64,000 nucleotides of DNA from Alcaligenes faecalis (GTDB taxonomy: Bacteria > Pseudomonadota > Gammaproteobacteria > Burkholderiales > Burkholderiaceae_B): the NCBI RefSeq assembly GCF_005311025.1, contig NZ_CP031747.1, positions 4,100,715-4,164,714 of the forward strand. The letters are read 5' to 3'. Below are positions 8,955 to 18,290 of the stretch, one piece after another. Position 1 is the first letter of the stretch; the number at the start of each line of letters is the position of its first letter. Both the position numbers and the translations under genes were made by a program. The notes under the pieces are model-generated. The model did not search any database, had not been told where the DNA came from, and worked only from the letters and a program-made list of their open reading frames with translations.

Positions 8955-9016
8955 AAAAACCCCGTTTGAGCATATAATTAGAAGGTTTAATATTAATTTC
9001 AGAATCCGGGGTTTTT
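8955..9016. promoter_or_regulatory. Ten-base inverted repeat bracketing the carAB promoter
   Basis: AAAAACCCCG at 8955-8964 and CGGGGTTTTT at 9007-9016 are perfect inverse copies, 42 bases apart. The right arm ends three bases before the carA start codon and covers the place of the ribosome site; the left arm ends just before the -35 element. A role as operator or as an RNA fold is inference. Confidence 0.55.
8966..8993 (+). promoter_or_regulatory. Candidate sigma-70 promoter of carAB
   Basis: TTGAGC at 8966-8971, 16 bases, TAATAT at 8988-8993. An alternative -10 (TATAAT, 8973-8978) lacks a matching -35. The start of transcription would fall near 9000, leaving a leader of about 20 bases. Confidence 0.5.
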
Positions 9017-9019
9017 AAC

Positions 9020-10183
9020 GTGCTGCCGTCTTTATTTCCTGAGGAGTCCCGCACTATCACTAGTGCCGTCCTAGCCCTGGCGGATGGAACCCTATTCAAA
9101 GGGGTATCAATCGGTGCCGAGGGGCACTGTGTTGCTGAGATCGTTTTCAATACAGCCATGACGGGCTATCAGGAAATCCTGACAGACCCAAGCTACAGCG
9201 GTCAAATTGTTACGCTTACCTATCCGCACATCGGTAATACCGGTGTCAATCCAGAGGACTCCGAATCCACCAAAGCCCACGCTGCCGGGCTTGTCATTCG
9301 CGATTGTCCCGCCCGCCTGTCCAACTTCCGCTCCACCCAGTCTTTGCCCGACTACCTGAAAGCTCAGGGCGTTGTGGCCATCTCCGGTATCGACACCCGC
9401 AAGCTGACTCGCATTTTGCGCGAGAAAGGCTCCATGGGTGCCTGCATCCTGGTGGGTGATGATGCCGAACGTGCACTGGAACTGGCCCGCTCTTTCCCTG
9501 GCCTGAAAGGTCAGGACCTGGCCAAGGTGGTTACCACCGACAAGTCCTACAACTGGACCGAAGGTTCGTGGGAACTGGGCCAAGGTTTCTCCAAGCCCGA
9601 AGGCGACCGCTTTCACGTGGTGGCTTACGACTTTGGCGTCAAGGCCAACATCCTGCGCCTGATGGCGGACCGTGGCTGTAAGGTCACCGTCGTGCCTGCG
9701 CAAACTCCATTGGCCGATGTGCTGGCTTACGAACCTGATGGCGTGTTCCTGTCCAATGGCCCTGGTGATCCGGAGCCTTGCGATTACGCAATCGAAGCTT
9801 GCAAGGGCTTGCTGGAGCGCAAGTTGCCTGTGTTTGGTATTTGCCTGGGTCATCAGATCCTGGGTCTGGCCGTAGGTGCTCAGACCTTGAAGATGAAAAA
9901 TGGCCACCACGGTGCCAACCACCCTGTGCAGGAACTGGCCAGCGGCCGCGTGTTCATCACCAGCCAGAATCACGGTTTTGCGGTGGATGCCACAACCTTG
10001 CCAGCCAATGCCAAGGTCACGCACATTTCTTTGTTCGACCAGAGCCTGCAAGGCTTCGAGTTGACAGATCGCCCCGCGTTTTGCTTCCAGGGTCACCCCG
10101 AAGCCACTCCCGGCCCGCGCGATATTGCCTCGCTGTTCGACAAATTCATCAGCCTGATGGCTGCCCACCAGGCCAATAAATAA
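9020..10183 (+). CDS. carA: Carbamoyl-phosphate synthase small (glutaminase) chain
   Basis: Releases ammonia from glutamine for carbamoyl phosphate, the entry compound of arginine and pyrimidine synthesis; works as a heterodimer with CarB. The N-terminal domain contains [17 protein letters not shown] and the C-terminal class I amidotransferase domain carries the nucleophile in GICLGHQ (Cys275) and the catalytic His and Glu in [11 protein letters not shown]. The start is GTG at 9020; no ATG is in frame near it, and the GGGG of the inverted repeat may act as ribosome site. carB follows after eight bases. Confidence 0.97.
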   Translation: MLPSLFPEESRTITSAVLALADGTLFKGVSIGAEGHCVAEIVFNTAMTGYQEILTDPSYSGQIVTLTYPHIGNTGVNPEDSESTKAHAAGLVIRDCPARLSNFRSTQSLPDYLKAQGVVAISGIDTRKLTRILREKGSMGACILVGDDAERALELARSFPGLKGQDLAKVVTTDKSYNWTEGSWELGQGFSKPEGDRFHVVAYDFGVKANILRLMADRGCKVTVVPAQTPLADVLAYEPDGVFLSNGPGDPEPCDYAIEACKGLLERKLPVFGICLGHQILGLAVGAQTLKMKNGHHGANHPVQELASGRVFITSQNHGFAVDATTLPANAKVTHISLFDQSLQGFELTDRPAFCFQGHPEATPGPRDIASLFDKFISLMAAHQANK

Positions 10184-10191
10184 ATCGCACT

Positions 10192-13100
10192 ATGCCAAAG
10201 CGTTCAGACTTAAAAAGCATTCTTATCATTGGCGCAGGCCCGATCATCATTGGTCAGGCTTGTGAATTCGACTACTCGGGAGCCCAGGCATGTAAGGCCC
10301 TGAAGGCCGAGGGTTACCGGACTGTGCTGGTCAACAGCAACCCGGCCACCATCATGACGGACCCGGATACGGCCGACGTCACCTACATCGAGCCCATCAC
10401 CTGGCAAGCTGTCGAGAAAATCATTGAAAAAGAGCGTCCCGATGCGCTCTTGCCCACCATGGGCGGCCAAACCGCGCTGAACTGCGCCCTGGATCTGGCC
10501 AAGCATGGCGTGCTGGAAAAATTCGGTGTCGAGCTGATCGGTGCCAACGCCGCTGCTATCGAAAAAGCCGAAGACCGCCTGAAATTCAAGGACGCCATGA
10601 CCTCCATCGGTCTGGAGTCCGCCAAGTCCGGCGTGGCTCACAGCATGGACGAAGCCTGGGCGGTTCAAAAGCGTATCGCTGAAGAAATCGGTACCGCCGG
10701 TTTCCCCGTCGTGATTCGCCCCAGCTTCACGCTGGGCGGTACGGGCGGCGGTATTGCCTACAACCCTGAAGAATTCGAAACCATCTGCCGTCGTGGTCTG
10801 GAAGCCTCGCCAACCAACGAACTGCTGATTGAAGAATCCCTGCTGGGCTGGAAAGAGTTTGAAATGGAAGTCGTGCGTGACCGCGCCGACAACTGCATTA
10901 TTGTGTGCTCCATTGAAAACCTGGACCCCATGGGTGTGCACACCGGTGACTCCATCACCGTGGCTCCTGCCCAAACCCTGACCGACCGCGAATACCAGAT
11001 CATGCGTAATGCATCGATCGCCGTATTGCGCGAAATCGGTGTGGATACCGGTGGTTCGAACGTTCAGTTCGCGGTGAACCCCGATAACGGCCGCATGATC
11101 GTTATCGAAATGAACCCGCGCGTGTCTCGTTCCTCGGCTCTGGCTTCCAAAGCCACGGGTTTCCCTATCGCCAAGATTGCTGCGCGTCTGGCCGTGGGTT
11201 ACACCCTGGACGAGCTGCTGAACGAAATCACCGGCGGTGCGACCCCTGCTTCGTTCGAGCCCACTATCGACTACGTGGTTACCAAGGTGCCACGTTTCGC
11301 TTTCGAAAAATTCCCTCAGGCCGATTCGCGCCTGACCACCCAGATGAAGTCCGTAGGTGAAGTGATGGCTATTGGCCGCACTTTCCAGGAATCCTTCCAG
11401 AAAGCCCTGCGTGGCCTGGAAGTGGGTGTGGATGGTCTGAACCAGAAAACCACCGACCGCGAAAAACTGCAGGTCGAACTGGGCGAACCCGGCCCAGAGC
11501 GTATCTGGTACGTGGGCGATGCTTTCGCTCAAGGCCTGACCCTGGACGAAGTTCACAACCTGACCAAGATCGACCCCTGGTTCCTGGCCCAGATCAAAGA
11601 GATCGTGGACATTGAACTGGCTCTGGAGCAAAAGACGCTGGCCGATCTGGACCGCGACACCTTGTTCGGTCTGAAGCGTCGTGGTTTCTCCGACCGCCGT
11701 CTGGCTTTCCTGCTGGACACCGTGGAATCGGAAGTGCGCAAACTGCGTCACCAGTTGAACGTGCGTCCTGTCTACAAGCGTGTGGACACCTGCGCGGCTG
11801 AATTCTCCACCGATACGGCCTACATGTACTCGACCTACGAGGAAGAGTGCGAATCCAATCCTACGGACAAGAAGAAGATCATTGTTCTGGGTGGTGGTCC
11901 TAACCGTATTGGTCAGGGTATCGAGTTTGACTACTGCTGCGTGCACGCTGCTCTGGCATTGCGTGAAGATGGTTACGAAACCATCATGGTCAACTGCAAC
12001 CCCGAAACCGTTTCTACCGATTACGACACCTCCGACCGTCTGTACTTCGAGCCTCTGACTCTGGAAGACGTGCTGGAAATCGTTCACATCGAAAAACCCG
12101 TGGGCACCATCGTTCAGTACGGTGGTCAGACTCCGCTGAAATTGGCACGTGCTCTGGAAGCCAACGGTGTACCTATCATCGGTACCAGCCCTGAATCCAT
12201 TGACGTGGCTGAAGACCGTGAGCGCTTCCAGAAGCTGCTGACCAAGTTGGGTCTGCGTCAGCCGCCAAACCGTACGGCTCGTACCGAAGGCGAAGCCATT
12301 GCTCTGGCTGCTGAAATTGGATACCCCCTGGTGGTGCGCCCAAGCTATGTGCTGGGTGGCCGCGCCATGGAAATTGTGCACGAGCAGCAAGACCTGGAGC
12401 GCTACATGCGCGAAGCGGTCAAGGTCAGCAATGACTCGCCCGTGCTGCTGGATCACTTCCTGAACAACGCTACCGAAGTGGACGTGGACTGCCTGGCCGA
12501 TGGCGAGCGCGTCTTCGTGGGCGGTGTGATGCAACACATTGAACAAGCTGGTGTTCACTCCGGTGACTCCGCTTGCAGCTTGCCTCCTTACTCGCTCAGC
12601 GACGAAACCGTAGCTGAAATCAAGCGCCAGACCGCACTCATGGCCAAGGCCTTGAACGTGAAGGGCCTGATGAACGTGCAGTTCGCCATTCAGGATGGTG
12701 ATGTGTACGTGCTGGAAGTGAATCCACGTGCTTCGCGTACCGTGCCGTTCGTGTCCAAGGCTACCGGTTTGCAGCTGGCCAAGATCGCCGCTCGCGCCAT
12801 GGCTGGTCAGACTCTGTCCGAGCAAGGCATTACTGAAGAAGTCACGCCGTCTTACTACAGCGTGAAAGAAGCCGTGTTCCCCTTCGTGAAGTTCCCTGGT
12901 GTGGATACCATTCTGGGACCTGAAATGAAGTCCACCGGTGAAGTCATGGGCGTGGGCACCTCGTTTGCCGAAGCCTTCGTGAAGTCGCAGATGGCTGCCA
13001 GCGTGAACCTGCCCAAGGGCGGCCTGGCCTTCATCAGCGTGCGTGCTCAGGACAAACCACAAGCCGTTGAAGTGGCTCGTGGCCTGATCTCGCTGGGCTT

Positions 13101-13434
13101 CAAGGTTGTGGCTACCCGCGGTACCGCCAGCGCCATCGAACAGGCCGGTCTGGCTGTTCAAGTGGTGAACAAGGTTACCGAAGGTCGTCCGCACATTGTG
13201 GACATGATCAAGAACGGTGAAGTTTCCTTGGTCATCAATACGGTTGAAGAGCGTCGCAACGCCATCGTTGATTCGCGTACAATCCGTACACATGCGCTGG
13301 CTGCCAACCTGGCCTACTACACCACCATTGCCGGTGCTGTGGCGGCGGTTCAAGGCTTGCAGTATCTGAGCCAAGGTGAGGGCTTGAAAGTTTACGCGGT
13401 TCAAGAGCTGCACGCTCTGCTCGCGAAACACTAA
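10192..13434 (+). CDS. carB: Carbamoyl-phosphate synthase large chain
   Basis: The 1080-residue synthetase subunit, which makes carbamoyl phosphate from bicarbonate, ammonia and two ATP. Two homologous ATP-grasp halves are plain: the first opens [19 protein letters not shown] near residue 12, the second [19 protein letters not shown] near residue 565, each followed by its own [13 protein letters not shown] or [10 protein letters not shown] active-site stretch. The C-terminal allosteric domain ([10 protein letters not shown] ... [10 protein letters not shown]) is complete. It is eight bases from carA and ends in a strong terminator. In relatives greA follows closely; here about 4.8 kb of other genes lie between. 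Confidence 0.98.
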   Translation: MPKRSDLKSILIIGAGPIIIGQACEFDYSGAQACKALKAEGYRTVLVNSNPATIMTDPDTADVTYIEPITWQAVEKIIEKERPDALLPTMGGQTALNCALDLAKHGVLEKFGVELIGANAAAIEKAEDRLKFKDAMTSIGLESAKSGVAHSMDEAWAVQKRIAEEIGTAGFPVVIRPSFTLGGTGGGIAYNPEEFETICRRGLEASPTNELLIEESLLGWKEFEMEVVRDRADNCIIVCSIENLDPMGVHTGDSITVAPAQTLTDREYQIMRNASIAVLREIGVDTGGSNVQFAVNPDNGRMIVIEMNPRVSRSSALASKATGFPIAKIAARLAVGYTLDELLNEITGGATPASFEPTIDYVVTKVPRFAFEKFPQADSRLTTQMKSVGEVMAIGRTFQESFQKALRGLEVGVDGLNQKTTDREKLQVELGEPGPERIWYVGDAFAQGLTLDEVHNLTKIDPWFLAQIKEIVDIELALEQKTLADLDRDTLFGLKRRGFSDRRLAFLLDTVESEVRKLRHQLNVRPVYKRVDTCAAEFSTDTAYMYSTYEEECESNPTDKKKIIVLGGGPNRIGQGIEFDYCCVHAALALREDGYETIMVNCNPETVSTDYDTSDRLYFEPLTLEDVLEIVHIEKPVGTIVQYGGQTPLKLARALEANGVPIIGTSPESIDVAEDRERFQKLLTKLGLRQPPNRTARTEGEAIALAAEIGYPLVVRPSYVLGGRAMEIVHEQQDLERYMREAVKVSNDSPVLLDHFLNNATEVDVDCLADGERVFVGGVMQHIEQAGVHSGDSACSLPPYSLSDETVAEIKRQTALMAKALNVKGLMNVQFAIQDGDVYVLEVNPRASRTVPFVSKATGLQLAKIAARAMAGQTLSEQGITEEVTPSYYSVKEAVFPFVKFPGVDTILGPEMKSTGEVMGVGTSFAEAFVKSQMAASVNLPKGGLAFISVRAQDKPQAVEVARGLISLGFKVVATRGTASAIEQAGLAVQVVNKVTEGRPHIVDMIKNGEVSLVINTVEERRNAIVDSRTIRTHALAANLAYYTTIAGAVAAVQGLQYLSQGEGLKVYAVQELHALLAKH

Positions 13435-13452
13435 GTCTTACCCGGCTGGAAA

Positions 13453-13480
13453 GGCGCACCTTAGTGGTGCGCCTTTTTTT
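13453..13480 (+). terminator. Terminator of carAB
   Basis: GGCGCACC (13453-13460), loop TTAGT, GGTGCGCC (13466-13473), then seven T. Confidence 0.93.
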
Positions 13481-13575
13481 GTTCTTGCATCAGACAAGAC
13501 CAAGCCGTCGTATTGGGGCAGCACGCAGGCCATCGCCTGCACAGTGCAGAAGTTTTCTTCTTTGGAGATCATGTC

Positions 13576-14472
13576 GTGAAATGGTTCATTCTTGCCTTGT
13601 TCATCGTGTGCACGATTGTTGTGCACTTCAGGGGTCGAGTCAGGCACCGGTTTTCTCGCCAGTTGCTGGATCATTCCACCTTCACGGCTCCTCTGAACGT
13701 CTTCATGTACGGCTTTTCGGCAGTACCGAACGAGCCGTATCTGGATTTGAAACACTTTCCCGAGCTGAACAAGCTGCTGGAGCATTGCGATGAAATCCGT
13801 GCCGAGGCCGAGCAGCTATTTGGCGAAGGCCATATCAAGGCCTCGGACAAGTACAACGATGCGGGTTTCAACTCCTTCTTCAAAACCGGCTGGACGCGTT
13901 TTTACCTGAAGTGGTATGACGCGGATCATCCGTCAGCACGCGAACTGTGCCCGGTGACGACCAATCTGCTCAAGGACATTCCTTCGATCAAGGCGGCCAT
14001 GTTCACCTCCTTGCCACCCGGTGCCCGTTTACCGCGTCACCGCGACCCTTATGCGGGTTCGCTGCGCTTTCACATGGGGCTGATGACGCCTAATAGCCCG
14101 GATTGTTATATCGAAGTGGACGGCCAGCGCTACCACTGGCGTGATGGCGAGGCCGTGGTGTTTGATGAAACCTTTATTCACTACGCCGAGAACAAAACGG
14201 ATCAGAACCGCATTATCTTGTTCGCGGACGTAGAGCGCCCCATGCGTTACCGCTGGGCACAGGCGATCAATCACGCAGTGGGTGGTTTCTTGCTGCGCGC
14301 CGCTGCCGCTCCTAACCAGGAAGGTGACCGCACCGGTGGTATCAACCGTATTTTCGGTACGGTTTACGCAGTGCGTCGTTTCGGCAAGGCGATCAAGAAA
14401 AAGAACGAAACCCTGTACTACATCCTCAAGTGGTTGCTGGTGCTGGGCATTGCTGCCCTGATCTTCCTGTAA
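13576..14472 (+). CDS. lpxO: LpxO-like aspartyl/asparaginyl beta-hydroxylase-family protein
   Basis: A 298-residue Fe(II)/2-oxoglutarate-dependent oxygenase expected to 2-hydroxylate secondary acyl chains of lipid A at the inner membrane. Hydrophobic segments at both ends (WFILALFIVCTIVVHF and ILKWLLVLGIAALIFL) match LpxO, and the iron ligands are visible as HRDPY and ETFIHYAEN, with ADVERPMRYRW near the active site. I start at GTG 13576, eight bases after GGAG, which gives the normal LpxO length; the frame continues upstream without support. The SDR gene follows after 13 bases and is probably in the same transcript. Assignment to lipid A rather than another acyl substrate rests on family resemblance. 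Confidence 0.85.
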   Translation: MKWFILALFIVCTIVVHFRGRVRHRFSRQLLDHSTFTAPLNVFMYGFSAVPNEPYLDLKHFPELNKLLEHCDEIRAEAEQLFGEGHIKASDKYNDAGFNSFFKTGWTRFYLKWYDADHPSARELCPVTTNLLKDIPSIKAAMFTSLPPGARLPRHRDPYAGSLRFHMGLMTPNSPDCYIEVDGQRYHWRDGEAVVFDETFIHYAENKTDQNRIILFADVERPMRYRWAQAINHAVGGFLLRAAAAPNQEGDRTGGINRIFGTVYAVRRFGKAIKKKNETLYYILKWLLVLGIAALIFL

Positions 14473-14485
14473 AAAGCAGGCAAAG

Positions 14486-15256
14486 ATGCAAACCGTCTTT
14501 ATCACGGGTGCCAGCAGCGGTCTGGGCAAAGCGCTGGCCCAGGAATACGCAGCTCAAGGTGCTTGCCTGGGTTTGCTGGGCCGGCGTCAGGAAGAACTCC
14601 AGGCGCTGGCTGAGAGCTTGCCCGGTGTGCACCGTATCTATGTGGCGGATGTACGTGACAGAGACGCCTTGCATCAAGCGGCCCAGGACTTTTTGCAGTT
14701 CACAGGGCAAAAAATTGATGTGGTCATTGCCAGTGCGGGGATCAGCGCTGGCACCTTGACGGAAGAAACCGAGGATTTTGCCGTCTTCAAAGCCATTGTG
14801 GATACAAACCTTCTGGCCATGGTGGCGACCTTCGAGCCTTTTATCGGCACCATGAAAGCGGCGGGGAAGGGAACCTTGGTGGGTATTGCCAGCGTGGCGG
14901 GTATTCGTGGTCTGCCTGGTGCAGGAGCTTATAGCAGCTCCAAGGCGGCTGTCATTGCCTACTGCGAAAGCTTGCGACTGGAGCTGTCGCTGTACGGGGT
15001 CTCTGTTGTCACCATTACGCCCGGTTATATTCGCACGGCCATGACGGCACAGAATCCTTACTCCATGCCGTTTCTGATGCCTGCTGAGGACTTTGCCCGC
15101 AAAGCCCGCAAGACCATCGAGCAGGGCGTGTCCTATCGAGTCATTCCGTGGCAGATGGGAGTTGTCTCGCGCCTGATGCGTCTTTTGCCTAATTGGCTGT
15201 ATGACCGTCTGGCTCGTCAGGCGCCGCGCAAGCCACGACTGAACAAAAAAAGCTGA
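14486..15256 (+). CDS. Short-chain dehydrogenase/reductase
   Basis: A 256-residue classical SDR. NAD(P)-binding TGASSGLG at residues 7-14, NNAG-equivalent ASAG, and the catalytic Ser136, Tyr149 and Lys153 (YSSSK) are all in place. The basic C-terminal tail and hydrophobic stretch before it suggest membrane association, as in lipid-acting members. It lies 13 bases behind the LpxO-like gene, so a role in acyl-chain or lipid chemistry is possible, but the substrate is unknown. Confidence 0.88.
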   Translation: MQTVFITGASSGLGKALAQEYAAQGACLGLLGRRQEELQALAESLPGVHRIYVADVRDRDALHQAAQDFLQFTGQKIDVVIASAGISAGTLTEETEDFAVFKAIVDTNLLAMVATFEPFIGTMKAAGKGTLVGIASVAGIRGLPGAGAYSSSKAAVIAYCESLRLELSLYGVSVVTITPGYIRTAMTAQNPYSMPFLMPAEDFARKARKTIEQGVSYRVIPWQMGVVSRLMRLLPNWLYDRLARQAPRKPRLNKKS

Positions 15257-15599
15257 TCATTGCCCCTGTAGCTGATTTTTGAGGCCCTTGTTGGCCTCAT
15301 CGCGGTTTGAAGGGGGGGGGCTGGCTATGCTTATGGCCGCAACCGCAACCGCAACCGCAACCGCAACCGCAACCGCAACCGCAACCGCAACCGCAACCGC
15401 AATAGTGCCTGTGGCTCTTCCTGGTATGGGGCCGTCGCTATCGTAAGGATAAAGCTTGCGGGCGTGGCGCTGGAGACACTGTCAGGAACTGATGAGGTGA
15501 GTCAGGCGGACAGGACTCCGCACAAATCTCAGGCTGGTTTATCGAACGCTGCAGCTAATCCGATCTGCGGGTACCTGCCTGATCATGGCTATGTATGGC
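15257..15599. other. Intergenic region with repeats
   Basis: No convincing gene. It holds a short hairpin (GAGGCC/GGCCTC, 15281-15298) without a T-run, a run of nine G (15312-15320), and the CCGCAA tandem array. An open frame at 15464-15685 has no recognisable content. Confidence 0.7.
15337..15402. repeat. Hexanucleotide tandem repeat, CCGCAA x 11
   Basis: Eleven exact head-to-tail copies of CCGCAA (66 bases), preceded 17 bases earlier by a run of nine G. The region is intergenic, between the convergent SDR and histidine phosphatase genes. Exact copies suggest recent slippage, so the copy number may vary between isolates. Confidence 0.97.
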
Positions 15600-16238
15600 T
15601 TAGACTTGCTCGTCCAGTGCCGTATTCAGATGTGGCAACTGCCCCCACTGCGTACAGGTCCAGTTCAAGTCCGCATCAATGCTGAAGAAGTTCAGGCTGG
15701 TATTCAGAATTGCGTGAGTGCGCTTGGCATTCAGCGCCTGCTGGTTCAGCTTGCGCCAAACCATATCAATGACACCGCCATGGGCAAAGACCAGCAGGTT
15801 TTTGCCCGCATTGTCCTGCGCCAGCGCCTCAAAGCAGCTCAGAACCCGTGTTTGAAACTGACGCAGTGATTCGCCGCCCTCTACGGCGTAATCGATATCG
15901 ACGGTATCGTCGGGCTGATCCGGCCCATGGCGGCCTGCCGCATCCCAGGCCTGGCCTTCCAGCTTGCCAAAGCCGCGTTCGCGCAGTCCCTGGACTTGCT
16001 GGATTTCAATATCCCAATGCTGACAGGCAATTGCCGCAGTTTCCGAGGCGCGTTGCAGATCACTGCTGATGACGGCATCCACAGGCATGTGAAACGCCGG
16101 GGAGCTCAGGTAACTTTGCAGGGCACGGGCCTGTTCGCGGCCGGTCTCGTTCAGCTCTATATCCTGCCAGCCCTGTAAACGGCGTACGGCGTTCCAGGCG
16201 GTTTCACCATGGCGGATCAGACAAATAGACGTACTCAT
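15600..16238 (-). CDS. Histidine phosphatase family protein (phosphoglycerate mutase-like)
   Basis: A 212-residue member of the branch-1 histidine phosphatases. The catalytic LIRHGETAWN is at residues 7-16, followed by GWQDIELNETGREQA, the second arginine stretch SSDLQRASETA, GGESLRQFQTRV and the late catalytic histidine in LLVFAHGGVIDM. Members of this group act as phosphoglycerate mutase, alpha-ribazole phosphatase or general phosphatases; nothing nearby (no cobalamin genes) decides between them. Confidence 0.9.
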   Translation of the reverse strand: MSTSICLIRHGETAWNAVRRLQGWQDIELNETGREQARALQSYLSSPAFHMPVDAVISSDLQRASETAAIACQHWDIEIQQVQGLRERGFGKLEGQAWDAAGRHGPDQPDDTVDIDYAVEGGESLRQFQTRVLSCFEALAQDNAGKNLLVFAHGGVIDMVWRKLNQQALNAKRTHAILNTSLNFFSIDADLNWTCTQWGQLPHLNTALDEQV

Positions 16239-16557
16239 GCTGGCGTAATCACTCTGCTAGGGAATCGGACTGCCAAAGGCAGGCTGATTGTCTATTGTAA
16301 TGGGCCAGTCAAGCACAGGCAGATAGAGGGGGTATATACCGCATATAGCGCGAGCATCGACGCCAAAAGGCAGTTTGAAACCCGTATTGGCTGGATCCAT
16401 GTTGGGGTTTACCGCGTACTGCCTTATTTTCAGGTGCCTTGTTGAGTCTTTCACGTTTAAAATCATGCCTCAACGAATCAGCCAGTGCCTCAGGGAGCAC
16501 TGCGCGACCGTCTGACGAATTGCGCTGTATTTCTTTATTCCTTTTCTGGAACCCTTT
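16239..16557. other. Intergenic region between divergent phosphatase and permease genes
   Basis: About 320 bases that must hold the promoters of both flanking genes. I see no clear -35/-10 pair and no hairpin terminator. The open frames here are short and unlike known proteins. Confidence 0.6.
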
Positions 16558-17883
16558 ATGTCTCAGTCTTACTTCCCGCGTTGGCGCCGAGTGTCCGGCA
16601 GCGAACCCGGTGCGGTTGTGCAGCCCGACGAATGTCTGGCCACGCCGCAAAACATTGCCATGGGTGCGCAGCACGTGGTGGCCATGTTCGGCTCCACCAT
16701 TCTGGCCCCCTTGTTGATGGGCTTTGATCCCAATCTGGCCATCTTGATGTCCGGTATTGGTACGCTGATTTTCTTTGTGTTTGTCGGTGGCCGGGTTCCC
16801 AGCTACCTGGGTTCCAGCTTTGCGTTTATTGGTGGTGTGATTGCGGTTACCGGCTATGCCGGTAGCGGCCCGAATCCCAATATTGGCGTGGCCTTGGGGG
16901 CCATTATTATCTGTGGTCTGGTCTATACGCTGATCGGTGTTCTGGTCTGGGTGTTCAATGCCCGTACCCAGGGTGGGGCAGCGCGTTTGATCAACCATTG
17001 GATGCCTCCGGTTGTTACCGGCTCGATTGTGGCGGTGATTGGCCTGAACCTGGCTCCTATTGCGGCCAAGGGCGCGATGGGTAGCGGCACCTTCGATTCC
17101 ATGATGGCCTTGATGACCGTGTTGTGCGTGGGTGGTATTGCGGTCTATACCCGTGGGGTGGCTCAGCGTTTGCTGATTCTGGTGGGTTTGGCTCTGGCTT
17201 GCGTGTTGTACTGGGTTTTCACCAATGTGATGGGCTACGGCACCCCAATCAACTTTGCGCCGGTTGCTGAAGCCGCCTGGCTGGGTCTGCCCAGCTTTGC
17301 CGCGCCTGTGTTCCAGGCTCATGCCATGACCGTGATTGTGCCGGTGGCCATTATTCTGGTGGCCGAGAACCTGGGTCACATCAAGGCGGTTAGCGCCATG
17401 ACCGGTCAGGATCTGGACGGTTATCTGGGTCGTGCTTTCGTGGGTGATGGCGTGGCGACCATGCTGTCCGGCTCCGTAGGCGGCACTGGTGTGACGACTT
17501 ATGCTGAGAATATCGGCGTGATGGCCGCTACCCGTATCTACTCGACGCTGGTGTTTGCCTTTGCTGCCGTGATCGCGATTTTCCTGGGCTTTTCGCCCAA
17601 GTTCGGTGCCGTGATCCAGTCCATTCCTGGCCCTGTACTCGGTGGCATGTCCATCGTGGTGTTTGGTTTGATCGCTATTGCCGGCGCCCGTATCTGGGTG
17701 GTGAACCAGGTGGATTTCAGCGATAACCGCAATTTGCTGGTGGCAGCCGTCACCCTGATTCTGGGGGCTGGTAACTTCTCCTTGCAGTTTGGCGTGATTC
17801 GTCTGGACGGCATTGGCTGCGCCACCTTTGGTGCTATTTTGCTGCACGCTTTGTTGCGAGGCCGTCGCCAGAATATGGTGTAG
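16558..17883 (+). CDS. NCS2-family uracil/xanthine permease
   Basis: A 441-residue inner-membrane nucleobase-proton symporter with about 14 hydrophobic segments. NCS2 hallmarks: QHVVAMFGSTILAPLL near residue 38, the QxG-type and substrate-binding stretch IILVAENLGHIKAV, and TGVTTYAENIGVMAATRIYS. The AENxG and TTYAENIG forms match the uracil/pyrimidine branch (UraA, RutG) better than the xanthine branch. It stands alone; nearby carAB supplies de novo pyrimidine synthesis, so uptake and synthesis of pyrimidines are neighbours here. Confidence 0.93.
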   Translation: MSQSYFPRWRRVSGSEPGAVVQPDECLATPQNIAMGAQHVVAMFGSTILAPLLMGFDPNLAILMSGIGTLIFFVFVGGRVPSYLGSSFAFIGGVIAVTGYAGSGPNPNIGVALGAIIICGLVYTLIGVLVWVFNARTQGGAARLINHWMPPVVTGSIVAVIGLNLAPIAAKGAMGSGTFDSMMALMTVLCVGGIAVYTRGVAQRLLILVGLALACVLYWVFTNVMGYGTPINFAPVAEAAWLGLPSFAAPVFQAHAMTVIVPVAIILVAENLGHIKAVSAMTGQDLDGYLGRAFVGDGVATMLSGSVGGTGVTTYAENIGVMAATRIYSTLVFAFAAVIAIFLGFSPKFGAVIQSIPGPVLGGMSIVVFGLIAIAGARIWVVNQVDFSDNRNLLVAAVTLILGAGNFSLQFGVIRLDGIGCATFGAILLHALLRGRRQNMV

Positions 17884-18053
17884 TCGGCCCAAGGCGGATC
17901 AAGACTGGCCTGGCTCTGACTAGTTTGGCCATCAGCCTGTCACCAGTCTTGAAATAGCCTGCTCTAAACCCGTGGCCCTTGAGCTTCTGTTTTTTTACAC
18001 AGGGGTTTCAGGGGCTTGCTATTTTCAGGCAGTTTGCCGACAATAGATCTCAC

Positions 18054-18080
18054 ACCCCGGTTCTTCGCGGGGTTTTTTTC
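18054..18080 (+). terminator. Terminator downstream of the NCS2 permease
   Basis: ACCCCG (18054-18059), loop of eight, CGGGGT (18068-18073), then a run of T. It lies 170 bases after the permease stop. Confidence 0.75.
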
Positions 18081-18245
18081 TGCCGCAGAATTTCTCTGTG
18101 TCGGAAAAGCCATATTGGGGCAGCCGGCAGGTTTGGCTTGAGCAGTGTGTTTGAATGTACGCTGTAGGGTCAGCAGGACTTTCAAGTCGGCCGATTCAAC
18201 CTGTTTGATTGTTTGCCCCATCATCGTTATCCCCCTATCTTCCAG

Positions 18246-18270
18246 GCGCTCCTGCTACGGAGCGTCTTTT
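18246..18270 (+). promoter_or_regulatory. Hairpin with T-tract in the greA leader (possible attenuator)
   Basis: GCGCTCC (18246-18252), loop TGCTAC, GGAGCGT (18259-18265), then CTTTT, ending about 20 bases before the greA start. A terminator in the greA leader is known in Escherichia coli, where it yields the GraL RNA; equivalence here is inference. Confidence 0.5.
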
Positions 18271-18290
18271 ACTTGTTGAGCAGGAATACT

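Larger units (their letters stand above)
17884..18290. other. Intergenic region before greA
   Basis: Roughly 400 bases with two hairpins: a terminator at 18054-18080 probably ending the permease transcript, and a smaller one in the greA leader. A promoter-like pair TTGCTA (18016-18021) and GACAAT (18039-18044) lies just before the first hairpin. A minus-strand frame at 17964-18224 has no recognisable product. Confidence 0.6.

Noticed and set aside
10210..13431. A minus-strand open frame of 1073 codons running along all of carB
   Set aside because: It lies exactly codon-opposite carB, has no recognisable domain and is explained by codon use that avoids TTA, CTA and TCA. carB is certain on the plus strand.
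16309..17892. A minus-strand open frame of 527 codons across the NCS2 permease
   Set aside because: His/Gln/Asn-rich shadow of a clear membrane protein gene.
17964..18224. A minus-strand frame of 86 codons in the gap before greA
   Set aside because: Runs through two hairpins, no ribosome site, composition unlike a protein.
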